From contig JAVEYY010000002.1 in NCBI GenBank assembly GCA_034003245.1, positions 145,466-209,465 of the forward strand: 64,000 bases of DNA, written 5' to 3'. Below, in pieces: positions 26,929-34,624 of the stretch. The first letter of the stretch is position 1, and every line of letters starts with the position of its first letter. Source of the stretch: Perlabentimonas sp034003245 (GTDB lineage: Bacteria > Bacteroidota > Bacteroidia > Bacteroidales > Tenuifilaceae). The position numbers and the translations under genes were made by a program. Under the pieces are notes generated by a model. It had not been told where the DNA came from, did not search any database, and worked only from the letters and a program-made list of their open reading frames with translations.

Positions 26929-27765
26929 ATGCTTAACACTCTTACAAATTTTTTCCAGTATCAGTTTGTCATTAACGCCTTTTGGGCGGCTTTTCTTATT
27001 TCTATTGCAGCAGGACTTGTGGGGTCGTTTATAGTAGCGCGAAGGTTGGTATTTCTAAGTGGAGGAATTACCCACGCCTCCTTCGGAGGTATTGGCATTG
27101 CGTACTATTTAGGAGTTAATCCAATTGCTGGGGCAGCCCTTTTTGCAGTTCTATCGGCATTTGGTGTTGAAGCTTTGTCCCAGCGGATGGCTGTTCGCGA
27201 AGATTCTGCCATTGGCATTCTGTGGTCGGTTGGAATGGCTATTGGCATTTTCTTTATATACCTTACCCCAGGCTACTCCCCGAATTTGATGACATTTTTG
27301 TTTGGCTCTATACTTACCGTTTCAACTGCCGATATTTGGTTACTCTCTGCTCTGGTTGTGGTTATGGTGGCATTTTTTCTGCTATTTTACAGAGCAATCC
27401 TATTTATTGCCTTTGATCCCGATTTTGCTAAAACCCAGCAAATTCCCGTTAAAACCTTCTCCTACATTCTAAAAGGGTTTTTAGCCCTAACAATTGTTCT
27501 TAGCATTCGAATGGTAGGAATAATTCTACTTATCTCGTTGCTCACCATTCCCCCAAGCACTGCCAACCTTTTCACAAAAAGGTTTTATCGCATTATATTC
27601 TTGTCGATGGCAATTGGGTTTGTAGGTGCTGTAGGCGGTTTGGTTTTGTCGTACAATATGAATGTGCCCTCTGGCGCAACAATCATTATGGTTTTAGTGG
27701 CCATATTTGCCTTGGCTAAACTATTTAAGGAGATATTTGTTAAACTTAGATTGAAGCAATTATAA
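26929..27765 (+). CDS. Metal ABC transporter permease (ZnuB-like)
   Basis: The 278-residue protein has eight or nine hydrophobic segments and the ABC-3 family motifs: AALFISIAAGLVGSFIVARR-type start, LSGGITHASFGGIGIAYYLG with the coupling-helix Gly, and LLISLLTIPPSTANLF. It forms the membrane channel for zinc or manganese with the two preceding genes. Confidence 0.94.
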   Translation: MLNTLTNFFQYQFVINAFWAAFLISIAAGLVGSFIVARRLVFLSGGITHASFGGIGIAYYLGVNPIAGAALFAVLSAFGVEALSQRMAVREDSAIGILWSVGMAIGIFFIYLTPGYSPNLMTFLFGSILTVSTADIWLLSALVVVMVAFFLLFYRAILFIAFDPDFAKTQQIPVKTFSYILKGFLALTIVLSIRMVGIILLISLLTIPPSTANLFTKRFYRIIFLSMAIGFVGAVGGLVLSYNMNVPSGATIIMVLVAIFALAKLFKEIFVKLRLKQL

Positions 27766-27793
27766 ATCAGCGTATAATCAAACGAATAACATT

Positions 27794-29182
27794 ATGAACT
27801 ACGATGTACTAGTAATAGGAAGTGGCCCAGGCGGATACGTGGCCGCCATTAGAGCAAGCCAGCTTGGAATGAAGGTTGGTGTGGTGGAAAAGGAGAACCT
27901 AGGCGGTATATGTCTTAACTGGGGTTGTATTCCCACCAAAGCGCTCCTCAAAAGCGCACAGGTTTTCGAGTACGCATCGCATGCTGCCGATTATGGCGTA
28001 TTGACCAGCGATGTTAAACCCGATTTTGAAAAGATGATCTCCCGTAGTCGCGATGTGGCTGCCAATATGAGCAAGGGAATTGAATTCCTCTTCAAAAAGA
28101 ATAAGATTGATGTTATCAACGGTGTTGGAAAGCTTAAGGGGAAGGGAATTGTTGTAGTAACCGATTCCGATGGAAAATCGCAGGAGGTAACCGCCAAGCA
28201 CATAATTCTTGCAACAGGAGCACGCTCGCGCGAGTTGCCCAACCTTAAGCAGGATGGTGTAAAGATTATTGGTTACCGTCAGGCACTTTCGCTGCCCAAA
28301 CAACCTAAGTCAATGGTTGTTGTTGGTTCCGGAGCTATAGGCAGCGAGTTTGCGTACTTCTACAATGCCATAGGAACCGAGGTTACGCTAGTGGAATTTA
28401 TGCCCAATATCGTTCCGCTCGAGGACGAAGAGGTTTCAAAAACACTGGAAAGATCATTCAAGAAAAATAAGATAAAAGTGATGACCAGCTCCTCGGTTGA
28501 AGCTGTTGACACTAGTACAGGTATCTGCAAGGTTACAGTAAAAACCAAGAAGGGTGAAGAGGTTATTGAGGCCGAGGTGGTGCTTTCAGCAGTGGGAATT
28601 GCACCCAATACCGAAGGTATTGGCCTCGAGGAGTTAGGCGTTGAAATGGTAAATGGCCGTGTTAAGGTCGATGATTTTTACCGTACCAATGTCGAGGGGA
28701 TATACGCCATTGGGGATATTATTCCTGGTCCAGCGCTGGCCCACGTAGCATCGGCCGAAGGCATTGCATGTGTTGAGAAAATTGCTGGAATGGATGTTCA
28801 CCCTATTAACTACAAGAATATTCCAGGTTGTACCTACACCATGCCCGAGGTTTCGTCAGTTGGCTTGTCCGAGAAAGCAGCCCAGGAGGCTGGCTACGAG
28901 ATTAAGGTGGGTAAGTTTCCTTTCACTGCATCGGGTAAAGCAACTGCAGCAGGAATCCGCGATGGTTTTGTAAAGCTTATTTTCGATGCTAAGTACGGCG
29001 AGCTGCTAGGCGCTCATATGATAGGAGGAAACGTTACCGAGATGATAGCTGAGCTGGTTGTTGCTCGTAATCTCGAAACTACTGGTCATGAACTTATCAA
29101 AAGCATTCACCCGCACCCAACCATGAGCGAGGCCATAATGGAGGCTGCCGCTGCCGCTTACGGGGAAGTTATCCACATGTAA
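27794..29182 (+). CDS. lpdA: Dihydrolipoyl dehydrogenase
   Basis: The 462-residue flavoprotein has the FAD-binding GSGPGGYVAAIRASQ, the redox-active disulfide GGICLNWGCIPTK, the NAD-binding GSGAIGSEFAYFY, the second FAD motif YAIGDI and the C-terminal base HPHPTMSEA. It reoxidises lipoamide in 2-oxo acid dehydrogenase or glycine cleavage complexes. It lies 28 bases after the permease gene and could be read from the same mRNA, though no functional link is expected. A strong terminator follows. Confidence 0.96.
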   Translation: MNYDVLVIGSGPGGYVAAIRASQLGMKVGVVEKENLGGICLNWGCIPTKALLKSAQVFEYASHAADYGVLTSDVKPDFEKMISRSRDVAANMSKGIEFLFKKNKIDVINGVGKLKGKGIVVVTDSDGKSQEVTAKHIILATGARSRELPNLKQDGVKIIGYRQALSLPKQPKSMVVVGSGAIGSEFAYFYNAIGTEVTLVEFMPNIVPLEDEEVSKTLERSFKKNKIKVMTSSSVEAVDTSTGICKVTVKTKKGEEVIEAEVVLSAVGIAPNTEGIGLEELGVEMVNGRVKVDDFYRTNVEGIYAIGDIIPGPALAHVASAEGIACVEKIAGMDVHPINYKNIPGCTYTMPEVSSVGLSEKAAQEAGYEIKVGKFPFTASGKATAAGIRDGFVKLIFDAKYGELLGAHMIGGNVTEMIAELVVARNLETTGHELIKSIHPHPTMSEAIMEAAAAAYGEVIHM

Positions 29183-29230
29183 CCCGACTATTTCCCAGGG
29201 ATACCTCCCCGGATTTACATCTAATTTCAA

Positions 29231-29265
29231 AAAAATCCTACTGGTGAGCAACCAGTAGGATTTTT
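29231..29265 (+). terminator. Intrinsic terminator of lpdA
   Basis: AAAAATCCTACTGGT pairs with ACCAGTAGGATTTTT around GAGCA and continues into TTATTT; a perfect 15-pair stem located 48 bases past the stop. Confidence 0.9.
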
Positions 29266-29311
29266 TATTTGCACATAATCAGTATGTTGTTTTTTTTGAA
29301 ATAATTATACA

Positions 29312-29329
29312 TATATCGCTTGCGATATA
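29312..29329. promoter_or_regulatory. Operator-like palindrome 1 upstream of ohr
   Basis: TATATCGC and GCGATATA are perfect eight-base arms around TT. The centre overlaps the proposed -33 TTG of the ohr promoter, so a bound repressor would block RNA polymerase. The size and symmetry suit a MarR/OhrR-type dimer; that is inference. Confidence 0.6.
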
Positions 29330-29348
29330 AAAAAAGTAACTACATTTG
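29320..29348 (+). promoter_or_regulatory. Promoter of ohr
   Basis: TTG at 29320-29322 (inside palindrome 1), 18 bases, then TACATTTG at 29341-29348, a full -7 match. Transcription would start just upstream of palindrome 2. Confidence 0.6.
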
Positions 29349-29363
29349 TATCGAAAACAATAA

Positions 29364-29377
29364 TATCGCAAACGATA
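29364..29377. promoter_or_regulatory. Operator-like palindrome 2 upstream of ohr
   Basis: TATCGCAAACGATA matches the reverse complement of the core of palindrome 1 (TATCGCAAGCGATA) at 13 of 14 positions. It lies about 20 bases past the -7 box and 13 bases before the ohr start. Confidence 0.55.
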
Positions 29378-29390
29378 AATATACAAGAAA

Positions 29391-29813
29391 ATGAAAACAG
29401 TTTATCAAACAAGTGCCGTTGCTACTGGCGGAAGAAACGGTAGGGTGGTTGTAGACAATGGTGCTTTAGACCTGGAGGTTCGAATACCTAAATCGATGGG
29501 GGGTTCCGAGGGTGAGTTCACCAACCCCGAGCAGCTTTTCGCCGCAGGTTACGCAGCCTGTTTCGACAGCGCGTTGAACTTTGTGGCCCGAATGGAGAGG
29601 CTAAGAATTACCTCAACCGTTACCTCAACGGTAAGCTTAATGGCGTCCGATACCGACGGGTTTAGTATCAGTATAGCGCTTGATGTGGAGGTGAATGGGG
29701 TAGAGAAATCCAAGGCACACGAACTACTCGAAAAAGCGCATGGTGCTTGTCCTTACTCCAAGGCAATTCGAAATAATGTTGATGTTGAGATTAACCTAGT
29801 TGAATCTAAATAA
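29391..29813 (+). CDS. ohr: Organic hydroperoxide resistance protein (Ohr/OsmC family)
   Basis: At 140 residues it has the Ohr size. The two catalytic cysteines are present in AAGYAACFDSAL and HGACPYSKAIR, and the start YQTSAVATGGRNGRV is typical of Ohr rather than OsmC. Ohr reduces organic hydroperoxides with lipoyl electrons; lpdA, which regenerates such thiols, happens to be the gene upstream. Twin palindromes around the promoter suggest thiol-sensing repression by an OhrR/MarR protein not encoded in this window. Confidence 0.95.
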   Translation: MKTVYQTSAVATGGRNGRVVVDNGALDLEVRIPKSMGGSEGEFTNPEQLFAAGYAACFDSALNFVARMERLRITSTVTSTVSLMASDTDGFSISIALDVEVNGVEKSKAHELLEKAHGACPYSKAIRNNVDVEINLVESK

Positions 29814-29822
29814 AGTAAAACA

Positions 29823-30305
29823 ATGACAAGTCAATTTTATCAATTCTCGGCAAAGAGCCTGCAAGGTACAGAAATCAAAAAGGATGCCTTTAAAGGTAAA
29901 ACAGTTTTGGTGGTGAACACCGCAAGCAAATGTGGGCTAACCCCGCAGTACGAGGGAATGGAAAAACTTCATCAGAAGTATAAGGATAAGGGTTTGGTAA
30001 TTCTGGGATTTCCGTGCAATCAGTTTGGTAACCAGGAGCCTGGCGACGAGAAATCAATCTCCGACGGATGCTTGATAAACTACGGAGTTACGTTTCCGAT
30101 GTTTTCAAAAGTTGATGTTAACGGTGAAAAGGCTCATCCAATTTACAAGTATCTCAAGAAGGAGTTGGGCGGCTGTTTCGGAAGCCGAATAAAGTGGAAT
30201 TTTACCAAATTTCTGATCGATGCCAACGGAAAGCCAGTAAAGCGATTCTCACCCTATACAAACCCATCCAAAATTGACAAGTATCTGGATAAGCGCTTAA
30301 AATAG
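29823..30305 (+). CDS. Glutathione peroxidase-like thiol peroxidase
   Basis: The 160-residue protein has the GPx motifs NTASKCGLTPQYEG (peroxidatic Cys), GFPCNQFGNQEPG and IKWNFTKFLID with the catalytic Trp and Asn. Cys replaces selenocysteine, and the second Cys suggests thioredoxin as reductant. It starts nine bases after ohr and shares its operon, making a two-gene peroxide defence unit. Confidence 0.94.
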   Translation: MTSQFYQFSAKSLQGTEIKKDAFKGKTVLVVNTASKCGLTPQYEGMEKLHQKYKDKGLVILGFPCNQFGNQEPGDEKSISDGCLINYGVTFPMFSKVDVNGEKAHPIYKYLKKELGGCFGSRIKWNFTKFLIDANGKPVKRFSPYTNPSKIDKYLDKRLK

Positions 30306-30328
30306 CGATTTGTATATGGGAATAACCA

Positions 30329-30367
30329 AATGAGGCCACTTTCGCTTTTAGCGAAATTGGCCTCATT
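30329..30367. terminator. Hairpin between convergent gpx and TPM genes
   Basis: AATGAGGCCA plus TTTCGC pair with GCGAAA plus TGGCCTCATT, with one C-T mismatch, around TTTTA. It lies 23 bases after gpx and 28 bases after the convergent stop at 30396. No long T-run flanks it. Confidence 0.6.
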
Positions 30368-30395
30368 CAGAATTACCTTGAGTCTAGACTTAGAA

Positions 30396-31181
30396 CTACC
30401 AGCTGCCTCTGGCGCCTCCGCCACCAAAGGAACCGCCACCACCACCCGAGAAACCTCCAAATCCACCACTGCCGGAGCTAAATCCGCCAAATCCACCGCT
30501 GCTTCGTCCGCTACCCGATAGCATCCCCATGGCTATCCAGAAGGGTACGCTATGTCCTATTGAACTCCGTTGAGTTTTGCCAACGTTGCGCCTAAGCACA
30601 ATGAACAGTATGATGAAGATAAGTAAGGGGAATATTACGACAAATCCTCCACTGCCCATGTACCCATCGGCCGAGAATTTGCCCGAGGCCAAATTGATCA
30701 TAGCAGTTGTTGCTGCATCGAAACCGCGGTAGTAGTTACCCTCCTGAAAATGGGGGATAAGTTCGCGGTCAATTACCCTGCGGGCAACCGCATCGGGTAT
30801 TACATCTTCCAGCCCGTAACCAGTGGCAATAAAGGCTTCGCCTCGCTCATTTCCAATGCGGGGTTTAATGAGAATTATTGCGCCGTTATCTTTCCCTTTT
30901 TGCCCAATTCCCCACTTCTCGCCCAGCCGAACGGTGTAGTCGGCTATATCGTATCCCATCAAATCGCTAACGATTACAATGTAAATCTGGGTTGATGTGG
31001 TATCGTGGTAATTACGCAGCTTCTGCTCCAGCTGTGCCCACTCATTTTGGTTCAGCGTGCCGGCAAAATCGTTTACCAACCTAGGGGGGTGCATGGGCTC
31101 GGGAATTTCCTGCGCAGCAGCGGAAAGGATGAATATCGATAAAATTACCGATAAGAAGTATTTAACCTTTTTCATAACCAT
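30396..31181 (-). CDS. TPM domain protein with signal peptide and Gly-rich tail (YgcG-like)
   Basis: The 261-residue protein has a signal peptide (FILSAAAQ), a TPM domain at about residues 35-160 (RLVNDFAGTLNQNEWAQLEQKLR, IYIVIVSDLMGYDIADYTVRLGEKWGIGQKGKDNGAIILI), one membrane helix near 183-198 and a tail of Gly, Ser and Phe ending GGGGARGSW. YgcG-like proteins sit in the envelope facing the periplasm; the TPM fold was linked to photosystem repair in plants but its bacterial role is unsettled. The ATG follows directly on the stop of the previous gene (TAAATG), so translation is coupled. Confidence 0.9.
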   Translation of the reverse strand: MVMKKVKYFLSVILSIFILSAAAQEIPEPMHPPRLVNDFAGTLNQNEWAQLEQKLRNYHDTTSTQIYIVIVSDLMGYDIADYTVRLGEKWGIGQKGKDNGAIILIKPRIGNERGEAFIATGYGLEDVIPDAVARRVIDRELIPHFQEGNYYRGFDAATTAMINLASGKFSADGYMGSGGFVVIFPLLIFIILFIVLRRNVGKTQRSSIGHSVPFWIAMGMLSGSGRSSGGFGGFSSGSGGFGGFSGGGGGSFGGGGARGSW

Positions 31182-31619
31182 TTACTGTTTTCCAAACGAA
31201 ATCTCGTCTGGTAGTTCGTTAACATCGTCGGTTTGGTAGGGGAAGTGCTCCTTAAGTTTCACACCAGCCATAGTAATTCCGGTGATAAGGCCTTGCGTAA
31301 AATCGTTTTGAGCGAAGTGCTTCACCATCTCATCCTTAATTGACTCCCAAAAATCTTTGGGGACTACAGCATTAATGCCTGCATCGCCCAGCACAGCAAA
31401 CTGTTTATCGTTTAGAGCAAGGTAAAAAAGTACTCCATTTCGCTGTTCGGTTTTGTGCATTTTCAGCAGGGCAAATACATCGGCGGCTCTATCGAGGATA
31501 TCCTTTTTAGTGTGATTCTCGATGTGAACACGAATCTCACCCGATGTATTTTTCTCGGCTTGCTTTACTGCGTCAACTATTCGAATCCTTTCGCCTAGTT
31601 TAAAATATTCGTCAGCCAT
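31182..31619 (-). CDS. TPM domain protein, soluble
   Basis: The 145-residue protein is mostly a second, divergent TPM domain (ADVFALLKMHKTEQRNGVLFYLALNDKQFAVLGDAGIN) without signal peptide or membrane segment. It lies between lemA (23 bases) and the YgcG-like gene (directly abutting). The three-gene set lemA-TPM-TPM is common in Bacteroidota; its process is unknown. Confidence 0.9.
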   Translation of the reverse strand: MADEYFKLGERIRIVDAVKQAEKNTSGEIRVHIENHTKKDILDRAADVFALLKMHKTEQRNGVLFYLALNDKQFAVLGDAGINAVVPKDFWESIKDEMVKHFAQNDFTQGLITGITMAGVKLKEHFPYQTDDVNELPDEISFGKQ

Positions 31620-31642
31620 TTCAAATAATTTTGATTATCAGC

Positions 31643-32233
31643 TTAGTTGCCAAAATCAACTGCTGGTGCTTGTCGGGCAGCCTGATCGGCCTCAAAGTAG
31701 CCTTTCTTCTCAAATCCAAACCACCCTGCATAAATCACCCTGGGGAACGAGCGGATGTAAGAGTTGTATGATTGAACCGACTCGTTGAATTTTCGCCTTT
31801 CAACGGCAATGCGGTTTTCTGTTCCTTCAAGCTGTGCTTGTAGATCCAGAAAATTTTGATTTGCCTTAAGGTCTGGGTAGCGCTCAATGGTAACCAGTAA
31901 GCGAGAAAGCGCGCTGCTAAGTTCTCCTTGCACCTGCTGGAATTGCTGCATGTTTGCCTCAGTGAGATTTGTAGGATCAATTGTAACCTGAGTTGCTTTT
32001 GCCCTGGCTTCGATAACCTGAGTTAGGGTTTGCTGCTCGAAGTTGGCATATCCCTTAACAGTATTTACAAGATTAGGGATGAGATCCATCCTACGTTGGT
32101 ATACATTTTCCACGTTGGCCCACTGTGAGGTTACACCCTCGTCGAGCGATACCATTCGGTTGTACCCGCAGCTGCTAAAGAACGGCACAAGCATTACCAG
32201 TGCCATGAAGTATAAAAGACGTTTTTTAGTCAT
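31643..32233 (-). CDS. lemA: LemA family lipoprotein
   Basis: The 196-residue protein has a lipoprotein-type start (LVPFFSSCGYN) and the LemA signature WANVENVYQRRMDLIPNLVNTVKGYANFEQQ-type helix, read here in pieces: NVENVYQRRMDLIPNLV and ARAKATQ, followed by YPDLKANQNF and TENRIAVERRKFNESVQSYN. It forms long antiparallel helices at the envelope. It leads the lemA-TPM-TPM unit. Confidence 0.94.
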   Translation of the reverse strand: MTKKRLLYFMALVMLVPFFSSCGYNRMVSLDEGVTSQWANVENVYQRRMDLIPNLVNTVKGYANFEQQTLTQVIEARAKATQVTIDPTNLTEANMQQFQQVQGELSSALSRLLVTIERYPDLKANQNFLDLQAQLEGTENRIAVERRKFNESVQSYNSYIRSFPRVIYAGWFGFEKKGYFEADQAARQAPAVDFGN

Positions 32234-32383
32234 AGTTAATTGTATTTAAGTTGATTTGTAAAGATAGTTAAAGTTAGGTTCTTAAACATCAAAAAGTGTG
32301 CTATGCCATAAGCCAATTTTGTTGATAATTGCAGCTGAAAAGTAGTAACTTTACCGCCAGAACAAAATAATTAGCAAAAAGAT

Positions 32384-34396
32384 ATGACCAGAGACGAGTT
32401 TCAAAGGGCTGTTTTGCAGGGTATTCCCGATGAATTACCTGCCCCAAAAGCCTGGGATCCATCGGTAAACCATGCTCCCAAACGCAAGCAAATTTTAACA
32501 ATAGCCGAGAAAAAACTGGCCCTTAAAAATGCGCTAAGGTATTTCCCTGCCAAGCATCACGCCATTTTGGCAGAGGAATTTGCCCGCGAGCTGCAGGAGT
32601 ACGGAAGGATTTACATGTATCGCTTCCGCCCCGATTATGAGATTACCGCTCGGAGCATCAACGATTTTCCTCATAAATCTGTGCAAGCTGCATCCATAAT
32701 GCTTATGCTGAGCAATAATCTCGACTACGCAGTAGCGCAACATCCTCACGAGCTCATTACTTATGGAGGAAATGGAGCCGTATTCCAAAACTGGGCACAA
32801 TACCTATTAACCATGAAGTACCTGGCCGAAATGACCGATGAGCATACCCTTGTGCTTTACTCGGGGCATCCAATGGGTTTGTTCCCTTCACATGGGGAAG
32901 CGCCCAGGGTTGTGGTTACCAATGGCATGATGATTCCCAACTACAGTAGCAAGGATGACTGGGAGCGCTTTAATGCTCTGGGAGTAACGCAGTATGGCCA
33001 AATGACTGCTGGCTCGTTTATGTACATTGGCCCTCAGGGGATTGTTCACGGTACTACCATAACTGTAATGAATGCAGGCCGTAAGCGGATGAAGCCTGGC
33101 GAGACCGATTTACGTGGTAAACTATTTGTGTCATCTGGTTTAGGCGGTATGTCGGGCGCTCAACCAAAGGCTGGAGTAATTGCCGGAATGGTAAGCCTAA
33201 TTGCAGAGGTTAACCCAAAGGCAACTCAGGTACGACATGGACAGGGATGGGTTGATGAGGTTTACGAAAATCTCGACGAGTTAATCCCTAGAGTTAAAAA
33301 AGCGATGAAAGGCAAAGAGCCCATTTCAATAGCATATCAAGGAAATATTGTTGATTTGTGGGAACGTCTAGCAGTTGAGGATATTGAAGTAGACTTAGGA
33401 AGCGACCAAACCTCGTTGCATAACCCTTTTGCTGGCGGGTATTACCCCGTAGGCTTATCGTTTGACGAGTCTAATCGGCTTATGGCTTCAGATCCTGATC
33501 AGTTTAAGGAGAGGGTTTACGAAACCCTTCGTCGCCATGTAAAGGCAATTAACACGCTTACCCAGCGCGGGATGTACTTCTTCGATTATGGCAACGCGTT
33601 TCTACTGGAGGCTAGCAGGGCTGGTGCCGATATTATGGCTCAGGATGGACGATTCCGTTACCCATCGTACGTGCAGGATATTATGGGGCCAATGTTTTTC
33701 GATTACGGTTTTGGGCCATTCCGCTGGGTCTGTACTTCATCAAATCCAATTGATTTGGAGAAAACTGACCGTATTGCACAGCAGGTTCTTGAGGAGATTG
33801 CCAAAACAGCACCTAAAGAAATTACTGGCCAGCTCGAGGATAATATCCACTGGATAAGAGAAGCCGGCAGGAATAAGCTGGTGGTTGGTTCGCAAGCTCG
33901 AATTCTATATGCCGATTCAGAGGGCCGTATAAAGATTGCAGAAGCCTTTAACAAGGCAATTCGCGATGGAGTAATTTCGGCACCCATAGTACTTGGCCGC
34001 GATCATCACGATGTGTCGGGTACCGACTCACCTTATAGGGAAACCTCAAATATTTACGATGGGTCAAGTTTTACTGCCGATATGGCAATTCACAACGTGA
34101 TTGGCGATTCGTTCCGGGGCGCCACGTGGGTATCGATTCACAATGGAGGAGGAGTTGGTTGGGGTGAGGTGATAAACGGAGGGTTTGGTATGACCCTAGA
34201 TGGTTCGGCTGAGGCTGACCGTCGCCTTCGTTCCATGCTTCTTTGGGATGTTAATAATGGAATTGCACGCCGCAGCTGGGCTCGAAACGAGGAGGCCATT
34301 TTCGCCATTCGGCGTGAGATGGAACGAACCCCAACCCTAAAGGTTACAATTCCCAACATTGCTGACGACAATATAATTGATAGTGTCTTTTTATAG
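32384..34396 (+). CDS. hutU: Urocanate hydratase (long Bacteroidota form)
   Basis: The 670-residue protein has the urocanase features: NAD-binding SSGLGGMSGAQPKAG, DQTSLHNPFAGGYYPVG and, near the end, NGGGVGWGEVINGG. Its length exceeds the roughly 555 residues of the pseudomonad enzyme and fits the longer Bacteroidota type. It converts urocanate to imidazolonepropionate in histidine breakdown. hutH, hutI and formiminotransferase genes are not next to it. TAACTTTA at 32346-32353 is a one-mismatch -7 box with a TTG 21 bases upstream. Confidence 0.95.
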   Translation: MTRDEFQRAVLQGIPDELPAPKAWDPSVNHAPKRKQILTIAEKKLALKNALRYFPAKHHAILAEEFARELQEYGRIYMYRFRPDYEITARSINDFPHKSVQAASIMLMLSNNLDYAVAQHPHELITYGGNGAVFQNWAQYLLTMKYLAEMTDEHTLVLYSGHPMGLFPSHGEAPRVVVTNGMMIPNYSSKDDWERFNALGVTQYGQMTAGSFMYIGPQGIVHGTTITVMNAGRKRMKPGETDLRGKLFVSSGLGGMSGAQPKAGVIAGMVSLIAEVNPKATQVRHGQGWVDEVYENLDELIPRVKKAMKGKEPISIAYQGNIVDLWERLAVEDIEVDLGSDQTSLHNPFAGGYYPVGLSFDESNRLMASDPDQFKERVYETLRRHVKAINTLTQRGMYFFDYGNAFLLEASRAGADIMAQDGRFRYPSYVQDIMGPMFFDYGFGPFRWVCTSSNPIDLEKTDRIAQQVLEEIAKTAPKEITGQLEDNIHWIREAGRNKLVVGSQARILYADSEGRIKIAEAFNKAIRDGVISAPIVLGRDHHDVSGTDSPYRETSNIYDGSSFTADMAIHNVIGDSFRGATWVSIHNGGGVGWGEVINGGFGMTLDGSAEADRRLRSMLLWDVNNGIARRSWARNEEAIFAIRREMERTPTLKVTIPNIADDNIIDSVFL

Positions 34397-34422
34397 AAGT
34401 TAAAAGGCATAACACTCTAGCA

Positions 34423-34457
34423 TTAAACCCATCAAAAATGAATTTTGATGGGTTTAA
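34423..34457 (+). terminator. Intrinsic terminator of hutU
   Basis: TTAAACCCATCAAAA pairs perfectly with TTTTGATGGGTTTAA around ATGAA and is followed by TTTTTC, 26 bases after the stop. Confidence 0.9.
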
Positions 34458-34624
34458 TTTTTCTACATAACCTTCGTTAAACAGATTTTTACTCCAAAAC
34501 ACAAGGTGATGTATATCATCTTTTTTTCGAAAAAACTACCATGACACGGGCAAACAAATTCTTTATTTTTACAGATTTACAATTCTTTTGATGTGTTGTG
34601 ACATTATCCTAATATTAGCGCTTT

